Positions 11,532 to 22,608 of a stretch of 64,000 bases of DNA are shown in pieces. The translations under genes were made by a program, and so were the position numbers. The notes beneath the pieces were generated by a model. It did no database searches, had not been told where the DNA came from, and worked only from the letters and a program-made list of their open reading frames with translations. Every line of letters starts with the position of its first letter. Positions within the stretch are counted from its first letter, which is position 1. Source of the stretch: Cordia subcordata (lineage: Eukaryota > Streptophyta > Magnoliopsida > Boraginales > Cordiaceae); NCBI GenBank assembly GCA_028554755.1, contig JAPTOF010000001.1, forward strand, positions 37,777,501 to 37,841,500, given 5' to 3'.

Positions 11532-12933
11532 TTTCCCAAAATCATATGGGATGCACTTATTGCTTCGACAAATGAGTCCAAAAAATAATAAATAAAAATA
11601 AAAAATTATTTAATTAATGAGTCAATAATAAACCAAAGAATCAAAAATAATTTTGAAATTAGAGAAGAAAGATAAAAAAAAATCTATTTATTTTATGAAA
11701 GTCACTCTATACACACTATTAGAGAAAAACTAAATTCACTTTAAAATAATCCTAGCGCTTTTTTTTTTCACAAGCTAACCATTTAATAATAAAAATAAAA
11801 ATAAAAAATATCTTGTTATACAAAATTAAGAAAAATTTTAAATAAAATTTCTATTGTATGTATGTGTGTTTTTGTGTATGCGTGTCAAATTAATTTTTTT
11901 TAGCTTAAAGTATAACTTTTTAAAACGAGCTAACAATTTAAAAACATAAAACAAAAACTAAATAACTAAGATAAGGCATTGTTTGATAAAATATAATATC
12001 ATGGGAAAAAATGGATAAAAGTAAAACCTCATGAAGAATTTTGGAATTTATGATACAACTTGTGGGGGAAAATGTCATTCTTCCTTTTACATAGACAAGC
12101 TACATGTACAGCTTGCTCAGATGATTGAGACTCTTGCATTCATTGAAACCTCGACATTATCCTTAGAAGAGCTAGCCACCACTATCATATGAAAATCTAT
12201 ATTTTGCAACAGACAATCTCGTAGAATAGATTATGAATTCATGATTCATGAATTTTAGTCGTTTATATAAATGAAACTTTTGACATTCGCTACTTAGACA
12301 CAAGGAGGGTAACATGAAGCAACATAAACACAAGAAGGGTAACATAAAACATTACTATCATATTCTTGCCCGCGTTATTTATAACGACAACTATCACTCG
12401 TTAGAGAACTATGGTTGGTTGCCTTAACCCCTGTGCTAAAAATTCCTGCAGTTTACAAACTGAGAAGTGCCCTGCAGGCAATCAATGTTCGATATGGATA
12501 GCTAGTAAAGACAGATAAGGAAACAATATATTGCCAAGATCAAGCACAAGTGAGATCAGATTCTGGCTCAATCGGTTGGTTTTTAAATAAAGTAGTTTTT
12601 TTTTTGTACAGTTCTTTCTAAAAATAATTTCATCTTATCTTTAAAAACCAATTCAAATACTTATTCTTTAAAAAAGTGTTTTTCAACGAAAAAGTATTTT
12701 TGATAGAAAAATATCATTTTATGTGCACTTCTATATATTACTCTAATCTTTCAAGCAAATTATTACCCTTACACATAGCTAAAGATGATTTTATGCAACT
12801 TAGACGAAGTATAGGAGTAAAATGTATTTCGCTCAATTATAATGTATAAAGAGACCGTGAAACACCGGGCTATTACATATTAAGCTCACATCTAGAATCA
12901 TAAACAAAAAAAAAAAAAAAAAAACTAACTACT
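11532..12933. other. AT-rich intergenic DNA, no gene seen
   Basis: Several A/T runs, no convincing frame or RNA gene. An A-run at 12907-12924 precedes the F-box/LRR relic. Confidence 0.5.
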
Positions 12934-13560
12934 TTATGCTTCCCTACTATGTGAACGTGCTTCCCATTCTAATCTAAAGCAAACTCCATGCCTGAAAAGC
13001 AACTGATCACCTTTGGCTTCATCATAAATTTCCAAAGTGCCCCCAGGGGCATAGGTGAGTTGGTAAGTGGCCAGGTGATTAGGGTGGAGACACCCTGACA
13101 ACGCGAGATCGAGTCCGTGTGGCGGCAGTACTCCGCTGAAATATTGCGGGGGCTGTTGCTGGATTTCCACGCCCGTTGGTCCTCTCCCTGGTCGGGCTGC
13201 CACTCACGCACATCCCTCGATTTACCTCCCGCCTGGTTAAGGGGCCTCTGGCCAGGTGGGAAAGGGGTTCTCCTTTGGTTAACCCTTTTAAAAAAAAAAA
13301 TTTCCAAAGTCACATCCTTTAGGCCTTGATCTTCTCTTGTTATCAGGCTCTGATAGAGAAACTTTGTGGCTTCATCGTTATGTTCTCTGAGCATTATGGC
13401 CTTTGGATGACGAGTCATGAATACAGCATCGAGAAAATTTGCTACGGTCGATGTCATTGTCAGAAAAGTATGATTCAACTGTAGATCCTCAACTTCGACC
13501 ACAGGACAAACAGGAATATTTATCACATCATCAAGTTCGAGGAGGGGATCGAACCATACA
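12934..13560 (-). pseudogene. F-box/LRR-type protein C-terminal fragment, split by a SINE
   Basis: On the minus strand the frame enters at the duplication edge (13560) without an initiator: LELDDVINIPVCPVVEVEDL, then NFLDAVFMTRHPKAI and LKDVTLEI. At 13310 it runs into a SINE (13039-13300). Beyond it the tail resumes (YDEAKGDQLLFRHGVCFRLE) to a stop at 12934. Without the SINE the two parts would be one C-terminal tail, homologous to the fragments at 6.8 and 8.2 kb. The upstream F-box and LRRs are missing, cut at the border of the 1.7-kb duplicated segment. Confidence 0.7.
13039..13300 (+). mobile_element. tRNA-derived SINE, copy 2, inside an F-box/LRR exon
   Basis: Starts GCCCCCAGGGGCATAGGTGA, has an A-box-like TGGTAAGTGGC at 13061 and a perfect B-box consensus GATCGAGTC at 13107-13115, and ends in a run of A. 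The flanking target duplication AAATTTCCAAAGT is at 13026-13038 and 13298-13310, overlapping the A tail. Same family as 11251-11521. Confidence 0.9.
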
Positions 13561-15264
13561 ACTGGTAGCTATTTATAGAAGCGCCTGAGATTTAGTATTG
13601 CCTCCTTATTATTTTTATATTTTCTTTTATAAACGTACAACATGCCGTGCTCAGTCAAATATTTGCATCATCAGCTGTATTAATAAGTCGATTTATTAAC
13701 TTTCTCATAGCTAAGCCAAAAGGAAAAATGTCAACTTTCAGTTTCTGATAACTTATCGGGGACATTAGTAGATTTTCAATTTTTCACCAAATAATATGGA
13801 TAAGGGCTTGAGAAATTATTTGCAAGATTTTATCTTGGAATTGGTTTATATAACGATTGAAGAATATATAAACCCTAACCTAATTCAATAATGTACAGTA
13901 GTCTTCTTCATTTTTAGACAATATTTATATAGCTTAATGTCATTGTTTGAAAAATTTCTAATGTAACAAATACATATAAGAGTCACTTAAAAATTACCGT
14001 AATTTTGCTAAAAGTCTAATTAACTAAAGATGTCCAGAGAAAAACTTAACCATGAAATAGAGAACACTAAGTGATCCATTAATCCTTTTACTTCAACGTA
14101 ATCAATATCCCTCTACCACTTCTAACTAGCCAACATAACTTAATATATTCTAGTACCCAAAAGTCAAAACTAACTTATTAACAAAGTAATATTTTGTGTC
14201 ACTCCCATCTTACTTTTTTTTTTCCTTCTCTTTTTCTTTCTTTCCTTTCCTTTGGATGTGATTACCATAGTGTTACAGTCTAAGCAAGCAATGAAATAGC
14301 ATTTGTTGTATGGATTAAGTTTGTTGACACGATCAAATGCTCCTTTCGTCGATTTGAATGGCCAATCAAATCACAAATTGTCATCATGTCACCTTAATTA
14401 ATTATACATGCACTAAGAAGCTTGCTTACATGACGTATCCAATTGTAGATATTTCCGTACAACATAATATAGTACGGCCAGTGGTATAGTTGCTTTAATA
14501 GGATATATCAAGCATATTCCAGCAATTATTCTATTGTTTGATAAGCAGTATCTATTTTTTTAAAATTATTTTTCATTAAAAAAATGAGGAAAATCAGCTT
14601 GCAACAGGGAACAGGTTTCTCTTCTGTTTTTTTTTTTTAATTCGTGGTCAACGTTTTACACCCATCTTTATCTATTATTATTACTATTGGTATTATTATT
14701 ATTTTTTGTTTTGGGTCAACGAGGGATCAGATAGGGCCATACAGATTACTTGCACTTGCGAGTAAAATTTTGGGATCGGTTGAGTTTTTCTTCTTTGTTG
14801 TCGATGTATTTATTTATTTTTTTTGGTCGATGGCATTAACCTAGGGAAAAGATAAGAAACATCCTCAGCTTGATGTGCTCAAAAAATTGTGCTTCTCAAT
14901 TTTTTTTTTCTTTTTTGGTTAAACTCTTCACCCCATGGTATTGACCTCATGACCTCACAAGTTTCTTCTTCTTTACTAGTAATTTCAAATTTTTAATCAA
15001 GTTCTTAATTGTTATTCTAAATTTAAGAAAAACACTTAATTAAATTTTTTTAATATAGATTACAATAGAAAAGAAAAAAAAAAGCAAGGCTTGAGTATAC
15101 TCAATTATCAAAAGACTTTTAACACTCTACTATAGTACTGATAATCTTTTAGTGCAAATCTCCCAAAATACAACTATTCACACTCTAGCAATAGTAGCCA
15201 GCCAAATTTCAAAACTAATAATACAATAATTATCTCGATATAAACTAAAGTTAAATGAAAATGC
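13561..15264 (+). repeat. 1.7-kb duplicated non-coding segment, copy 2
   Basis: Collinear with 5062-6777. Here the segment adjoins the F-box/LRR relic on its left. It has no coding content. It differs from copy 1 by small indels and substitutions. Confidence 0.9.
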
Positions 15265-17373
15265 TAATGCATAAAGAATTAAACTGTGTGATAAACCAAC
15301 ATAGATTAAGACTTTATATATAAAAGGAACGGAACATTTTCTGACCAATTATAAGTACACCCAATCTTATAACTTTAGCTAGCTAAAACAGATAAACATT
15401 ATATGGCAACAAAAGTAAGTTAAAAATTTTGTCGTAAAAGCAATCTATCACCTTAATAATATCAATCTAAAAAATAAATATGTGAAAATAAGGTTATAAA
15501 AGCCAAAACCGAAATCATAACTCTAGTACAAAATAATGACAATCAAAAGGATTTTTTGTCAATATGAGTAAAGAAATTGAAAGTATACAAGAGACACAAC
15601 AAAAAGTCACGTTATAACCATTATTTTTTTCGTAGTGGTATCTCTCCGAACTACGAAACTACAAAACTAAAATAGGCTAACACTTTAATCTTATATATTC
15701 TTTAATTTTTTTTCCATGTCTTGAAATGCTATAAGAACAAACCTTATATAAACCGAAAATGCACACCTTAAGCCATGAAAAGTTAAATAGCCTTTAAAGC
15801 TCTCATCATGAGTGGGAAAAGTAAGAATCACAAAATACCACAAGTACTTGAATATGGTAGAGTAAACGACATGCATCTTAATTCCTTGTGTTAAGAAGAG
15901 TAATAAAGAAATTAAAATATAATAATTGCTAACAATCAGAAAAATAACAACCTGTTTGGCTAAGCTTGTTTGGGGGTTATAAGCTACAAATAGTAAAAGC
16001 ATGTGAGGGAGTGCTTTTTCTAAAAGCTTATAAGCTGAAAAATAAGCAGAGCCAAATAAGCTCTAAAGAAAAAAACTATATCTATATATATATATATATA
16101 TATTATTTTTTATATGAGTTAAACCCACTTTACCAATTATTTATCTCAGTATTATTCTTTCAACTTTGTAATTTTTCATTCACTACTCAGTAATAAATAG
16201 ATAATTACTATATATTATAATTTATTTTCTATTTTCTCTTTCTTTTTCTTTAATTATATTGACCAACTATCATATCATCTTTAATATGTAATTTAAATAA
16301 CATAATAATTTTTTTATATTTAAATATTGATGACAACTGCATTTGCAAGAATAGTCTTTCTTTTATAACTTACATGGTATTCAAAGAGCTCCTAAGTTCT
16401 CTTGTGAAACAACTTTATATATTATTATTATTATTATTATTTCTTGTGAATAAGAACCTTAACTATGGCCGAAACAAATCCACCTTAAGATTTTACAAAT
16501 CCCATGACATAGCGACGCACCTAACTAATACATGCTTTTAGTTAATATAAAGTCAAACGACATTTAAAATAAGAGGATAAAATTCAAATTTAGAACTTTT
16601 GGTTATAATAAATCCTTATTTGCCTATGTCGCCGAATCACTGGTGTTTTTCTTTTTTCCTCATTAATTTCTTCAGACTTGTAATTTAAAAACGTCATCAT
16701 TTCGAAAGCAGAGATCTCCAAGCAGCCGTTACAATTGTCTCTTTTGTAAAGGCATGTAATATGTAGATTAGATTTTAAAACGTACTTATCAGCCTCAATG
16801 TGATTTTTTTTCATCTCTTTTACATTAAGCAAAAGAACTCCTATTTGAATTTGCGCCAGAAATCAAAGATTTATGATGTCGAATCTTTTAATATATATTT
16901 GTCTCCTATCTATGAGGACATGCCCTGCACATTAAAAATTAAATATATAAACTAATTATTATTCGTTATTACTAATTATCCATTGACTCAACCAGCTAAT
17001 TGCATGTTTGAGAATTATGTATTACGCTTGTATATGGGTACGTAAGCATATTACGCTTGTATGTGGGTACGTGAGAGCATGTTATATAATATATGTCAAG
17101 TGGTGCCACCCAATTATATTCTGACACTACAATATAACAGTGATGCGCTTAACATTCTTTAATGAATATTATTCGATTATTCCCAGGTGATACCATCGTC
17201 TGAGATGATATTGGGTATTTACAATTTTCAGGTCAGGCGCAAACTCTTGAGGAAAATTCAATTGTTTGCTTTGTAGACTACATAGGTTACAATTAATGTC
17301 ATGAGTGATAAGTCAATAGAGTGTGGTGTGTGTGGGCAGATAAATCAAAATCCAAATAAGACGTCAACCATTT
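15265..17373. other. AT-rich intergenic DNA, no supported gene
   Basis: Contains (TA)n at 16081-16103 and (ATT)n near 16420-16441. The block 15950-16065 (GTTTGGCTAAGC ... CTTATAAGCTG) resembles a MITE end but I cannot define borders. The 103-residue minus-strand frame at 15691-16002 has no recognisable motif. Confidence 0.45.
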
Positions 17374-17804
17374 TGTTGGGTTGTGACTCAAATACTAAAT
17401 TCAAGCTCATATTAAAAGTAGGAAAGAGTCTTAATGAGAGTCAAAATTTCAGTTATAATAAATGTCTTAATTATAAGAGGATTAATAGATTAGAAACCCT
17501 TGTCTTGGAGAACAAGGAAGTCTCCTCTATAAATAGGACTCTTGCATTAGTTGTGAGTTGTGAGTCTTGCAATAGGTCTAGGTTGAGAGAGAGAGAACCA
17601 TTGTGAGAATACCGTGAGAGAGGGTTTAGATTTTTCAAGCCGTGAAAAAAGTCATGCTGAGTTTGTATTCTTTTCTATCTAGTGAAAGTTTTCGTAAACG
17701 TAGGCAGAGGGCTGAACCATATTTAATTGTGCATATTATTTTTTCGTTATTTGTGTTTTACTTTCGCTACGTGAGTGTATGTCACGCGTCTTAATTTCCT
17801 AACA
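17374..17804 (+). mobile_element. Solo LTR related to the 2.85-kb LTR element
   Basis: Starts TGTTGGGTTGTGACTCAAAT and ends CTTAATTTCCTAACA, matching the LTRs at 2850 and 4209 along its length, including the CTCCTCTATAAATAGGACTC core. It is more diverged and shorter (431 bp). The flanks CATTT and CACTT are a likely 5-bp target duplication with one change. No internal region is present. Confidence 0.8.
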
Positions 17805-17829
17805 CACTTATTTTACATCGTCTTGCTTT

Positions 17830-18057
17830 TTGATGTTGGCGAAGCTGCTTCCTTACGGGGTCCCCTTGTAAGTCGCGCATTTAACACTTCTCTTGCCAAT
17901 ATACGGCACTATACATCTATGTGAGACTGAACATTCCTGTTAGAAGTATAAGTACACAATCAAGCCCAACAAAAGTGCGTAAGACTCTAGAAGTAGCTTA
18001 TACAAGCTCCCATTGTGTTGATACGACATAACATGTATTTTGTCCCCACAATAAGTA
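17830..18057 (+). repeat. Diverged repeat, partner of 20345-20530
   Basis: Shares scattered blocks with 20345-20530: TTACACTTCTCT-like, CTCCTGTTGAAG-like and AAGCTCCCATT. Function unknown. The pair brackets the MITE cluster. Confidence 0.5.
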
Positions 18058-19049
18058 CTGAGCATTCAGTTATAATCGAACCGAATTAACCGATAACCGA
18101 ATTTTGAAATTTTTGATAATCGAAACCTAACCGAATTACTAAAATAACCGAATTTTCTGAACCAATTTTTTTTGTTCGACTCCGGTTATTTAGCCGAAAT
18201 AATCGAATTATATGGTGAGGCCACAATCAACCATTGATGATGTTAAATCAAAGCTGAAGTACTGTTCTTCAAGATAACATTCTTCTTTATCAAAGAATTA
18301 ATACATTCTTTCTACTTTTTACAAATTTCATGTAATCTTGTCAAAAAGTGCAAAGAAATATGCAGATAAGGAGAATACATGTTAGTTAATGGATATAATA
18401 AACTAAGCATATATTCTTATCCAAAAGTGAGATAGATAAACAGAAGGCTAATCTCAAGATAATCAAAAATCAATTATCAACGATTACTCAGAATATGTAT
18501 GGAATGCTAAAGCTTAAAGATGATCATCAAGAATCATATATTATATTGTGGTTTGTTACCAATAATTAAAGCACCAAACCTGTCTAATATCAACTAGGAT
18601 GGTACCAACAGCATAACAAAAAGTGATGAGGAATATTTCAGTTAATAACTGAAATTTTAAAACACTAACCGGAACTGGAATTGGAACCGAAATCGAACAT
18701 CGAAAATTTTAATTTTCAGTAACCGAAACCGAGCCGAAATACCAAATAACCGAATAACCGAACCGAATTGTTATTTCGGTTCGGTTCTGGTTTGGTTATC
18801 GGTTAGTAACCGAATTATGGGCCCGTTTGGATTGACTTTGTTCAAATGCCTTTTTTTAACATTTTTTTTTTAGAAATTGAAAATTCTGGCTTCTTAAAAA
18901 AAGTCGTATTTGAGTTTTCTTTTGACAGTTTCAGTATTTTTGGGAATCAAATTAAATAGTTATTGCAAATTTAATGTAACTTTTTCAAAAAAAAACAAGT
19001 ACTTTTTCTTGAGAAAAAAGCTAATCCATACAGGTCCTATGTTCACTCC
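18058..19049. mobile_element. Non-autonomous DNA element rich in AACCGA motifs (hAT-like), with a nested MITE
   Basis: The left end reads GAGCATTCAGTTATAATCG and the right end ATGTTCACTCC, an imperfect terminal inverted pair. The interior repeats AACCGAAT-type motifs many times on both strands. A second MITE interrupts it at 18820-19037. No transposase. Confidence 0.55.
18820..19037. mobile_element. MITE nested in the AACCGA element
   Basis: The left end GGCCCGTTTGGATT and the right end AATCCATACAGGTCC are inverted repeats. The interior is AT-rich. TATG is repeated on both sides and may be the target duplication. Confidence 0.6.
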
Positions 19050-19070
19050 TATCCACAATACACATACAGC

Positions 19071-19496
19071 TTGTTTGGATTGAGAGGAATGGGGGAAAAA
19101 GAAAGGGAAGGGAGGGTTGTTTTTAATCCTCTCCTTTATTTGATTAGTAAGTGCTAAGATGGTGAGGGAAAAAGGAGGGATGATTCTTGTCCCCTCAAAT
19201 CCTGTAAAAGCAATCCCCCAATTCGCGTCATTTGGAGGGGAACTCTTTCTGTTAAAAATGACTCTTTATTACTCTCTTATTTGTACATAAAATTTTAAAA
19301 GGCCATAAAAGTCCAAATTTATATAAAATTTATCATTTCTTTCTATTTCCTTCTCAATCTAAAAAAAAAAAAAACTCACAATCCTTTATGATCCTTTCTT
19401 TCATAATTTTTTTTAATCCAAACAAAAATTAATCTTTTCCTTTACAATTCCATCCTTCCTTTTCCTTTACTAAATTTTTTCCTTCGAATCCAAACA
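19071..19496. mobile_element. MITE with GTTTGGATT terminal inverted repeats
   Basis: Begins TTGTTTGGATTGAGAGGAAT and ends with the inverse (CCTTCGAATCCAAACA). The interior is purine-rich on the left and pyrimidine-rich on the right, as expected for a fold-back structure. Target duplication unclear. Confidence 0.6.
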
Positions 19497-19554
19497 CAGG
19501 TCAGCTCCTATGTTTCCCATGCCTAACTCTAAAATTATTCTAGCATATCCTAGT

Positions 19555-20337
19555 AAGGGTGTGTATTAATCAGTTTTAACCGAATAACTGAACTTAATCG
19601 AACCTAACCGAAATTATTAATTCGATGGTTATTTAACCTTCGGTTAGTAAAAGTAGCATTTTTTCGGAATTCGGTTTCGATTTTGAATATTTCGTTAAAA
19701 ATTTGGTTAATAACCGAATAACTGAATTATTAAAACATCGTCATTTTTCGTCTAGTATAAAAGAAAAAGGATTAGGGCTATTCTCTATTCAGACATCACT
19801 CATCATCAAAGACATCAGAGCCATTCTTCACTCTTCAGTAATCTATTATATTTTTTACCGAAAAGAATTTTTCTTCTTACCTCATCATCGAAGACATCGC
19901 TCCGCATTCCTCTGGCACTGTCGCACCCCCACAGGCCTCACGGCATTATAGAATTTTTACTTTTTATTTTTATTCTTTGTAAATCTGGTCCTTAGCATTC
20001 TTAATTTTTTATGTTGTTATAATACAAGAACATCACAGAATTTTTTTTTTTTTTTGTGCCTTCCTCTGTTCTCAAGTTATTTTCTGTGTGCTTCTTCAGA
20101 AATCCAATACCTAATTCGGTTATCTCAGTTAGTTTTTAGTAAATGCATGGTTTTTTTTTTTTCACTTTTAGGTTATTTCGGTTAATAACTGAAACCGAAC
20201 CGAAAAATCCGGTTAAATAAATTTCAGTTAGTGATATTGCTCGGTTTAGTTTTGGTTAGTATTGTTTTATAATTTGGAAATTTGATTAGTCAAATTTGAT
20301 TTCGGTTCACTTCAGTTATAATCGAATGCTCACCCCT
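19555..20337. mobile_element. AACCGA-type non-autonomous DNA element (hAT-like), second copy
   Basis: Left end AGGGTGTGTATTAATCAGTT, right end ATCGAATGCTCACCCCT; these are imperfect inverted repeats. Multiple AACCGAA motifs inside. Same family as 18058-19049, with a further fragment at 59790-59960. No transposase. Confidence 0.65.
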
Positions 20338-20344
20338 ATGTTTC

Positions 20345-20530
20345 AGAGTTAAGAATCTAAACCATATAATTTACACTTCTCTCACTAATATAGGGTATTA
20401 TAGCATACTCCTGTTGAAGACTTGACATTCACATCATGAGCATAAGCACACATTCAAGACCAACTGGGTTGCATAAAACTCAAGAGGTGGCTTAAATAAG
20501 CTCCCATTTTGACACGGCATAGCATTTTGC
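20345..20530 (+). repeat. Diverged repeat, partner of 17830-18057
   Basis: Matches 17830-18057 in the same orientation over about 190 bases at moderate identity. Origin unknown, possibly a degraded retroelement. Confidence 0.5.
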
Positions 20531-22608
20531 GCTTGCATTTGGCCAATGACTACTCCAAATACCATCATGTTGCCTCCCGAACCTATCTATAACCCTAAAT
20601 TGGCGAACGAGACTAATATTATAGTCAGAACTGTCCACGCTCAAATCAATCGTCTTGAGATGGTTACCTTAAATTATTGTTTAAACTTACAACAGTTATT
20701 TATCAATCACATACTTAATACTTCTACCATAAATGTGAGACATTACAATAGCAAGTCAACATCCACATGGGGCTCAAACGCCATAGATTATGTGGACGTT
20801 TCAAAGGATAACACTCTGAATAGTTGTAAAGGGTAGGTGACTGTTGAAGAGTCAAAATATGGTACGGCAATAACCTGTTTCCACCATGACAGTCATCTCC
20901 TACTTTGGAGGAAAGAATGACATGGTGTTATTTGTAAGTTAGTTTCACATATTTAATTGAAAAAAAAAGAAAAAAGAAAAAAAAAACCTTTGGTAAACCA
21001 GGAATTAACTAACACTACATTTGACTAACCATATTCTCTTGGTCATCTACCGAATGAATCAATAATACGAGTCTCGTTTGCAAAGACTTGTTCGCGGGTT
21101 TAGGATTTAAATGGGTCCTTAACAGGGGTGATTGTAATGTTACGTCCCCAACGGGTTGAAGCTTTCTTTACTAACTTCTGCCGTTTTCACGAGTGGATCA
21201 GAAAATCTTTGATAAGCAAAGAATTCAACTAAACCAGCAGTTAGCTAGGCCTGCATATTACAAACATGGAAGAAACAATGTCACAGCCATCCTTGATTCA
21301 CATGCATGGCAGCCAATGAAAACTTCGTCATGTTCATCACTTTGGTTGCTAACTTAAATACAGTAGTCTCTGGACAACTTATCGGCCAAACGTACTCATA
21401 ACTGACGGCAAAAGCAAGTTATTCTCTTAATACTTGGATGAAAGAGTAGAGTTTTTGGCACGCATTGATGCCAAAATACACATTCAATCAATAAATGGCC
21501 AAAAGAGGGGTGAGAAATCAAGTTATATGTATACATATGATGATTTGCTCTAAATGACCCATAATGATAATGTGATGAAAACACAAGTCACTATAATGCA
21601 TGTGTCACCATTATGTTTCAAAAGCAGCCCTCCATAAGATAAGCACTAAGATGTGCGGGGGCCTCCTGTAGGATGTTACAGACGATCAAGCATACTCAGA
21701 TTACATTGAGCCACACGAGAGCATGATAAACATCCAACAAAGTAAAAGCAATAGTAAAGAATGTCTCTAGCTTAAATTGGCAATATTTACACACACATAC
21801 ACCAAAAAAAAAAAACTAGACAGATGAAAATAATTTCCTCTGTTCTTCCTGAAACACAAAAGAAATTACAGGGAACAGATGAAGAAAACAGAAAATGTCC
21901 AGACTTGAAGAAACTGGAGCATGAATTTATTCAATATTAAGCCTTCCAAAAGATTGAGGAGCGGAAGAGCAAATGAGATGCATTTGAACATGCTCGCATG
22001 AGAATAGATGAGATATCTAGCTATTAGAAGACCTCTATTCCAAGCATGTACCCCAAGATGAAAAAGTTATCGTGTCAGACATGTCATGCACAAAGAAGCA
22101 GTTCATAAACCTAGAAATCAGATATAATAAACCTGGAGAAATTTTAAATTGTCTGGTAATACCATAACTAATTTAAATCTTTCACATCACATTAGCACGA
22201 TAAGCTTAATTGAAAGGTCCAAAGATATTAAAGATGTTATGAGAATGGATTTGGAGAAAAGATCAGGAAAAAGAAAAGAAATTTAGAAGATCAAGAATGA
22301 GGGAATGGAAAACAATGTTTTCCCAAAGCTAATGGATGCTAAGCCTTTGAAGTCATGCTTTCACCAAAAACAGTACTATAGAATTGCAAATCTCCCAAGT
22401 AACTACACGTTTGCTCTATTTTTGCATTAGTAAGTGTTCGTTTTATCTACTGAGTAACTTCTTCTAAGCTCCTTTTCACATGTAGACAAGAGTCCAGATT
22501 GCATCTTACTGCAGAGAAACTAATTTTAGTTTTATCCTGGATATAGAAAGAGTAGTAACACTAGAGCATCCAACATAACTTGTTTAGAAAACATTCACCC
22601 TGACAAGA
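20531..22608. other. Intergenic and 3' flank of the PP1 gene
   Basis: A 96-codon frame at 20546-20836 starts with a real ATG but has no recognisable domain and sits next to degraded repeats; I do not call it a gene. From about 21600 the DNA is likely downstream flank and 3' UTR of the PP1 gene. Confidence 0.5.

Noticed and set aside
11358..11588. Overlapping frames of 76 and 63 codons near 11.4 kb
   Set aside because: Both lie within the SINE, a non-coding RNA element.
12969..13526. 185-residue continuous minus-strand frame as one protein
   Set aside because: The middle is translated SINE. The F-box/LRR similarity exists only on both sides of the SINE.
15691..16002. 103-residue hydrophobic minus-strand frame
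   Set aside because: No domain, no homologue in the window and AT-rich context; hydrophobicity follows base composition.
16590..16832. 80-residue minus-strand frame rich in Lys and Glu
   Set aside because: Its first codon is TTG, not ATG, and no homology was recognised.
20546..20836. 96-codon frame MTTPNTIMLPPEPI...
   Set aside because: Has an ATG but no recognised motif, and sits in a zone of degraded repeats; possibly a retroelement scrap. Not enough to call a gene.
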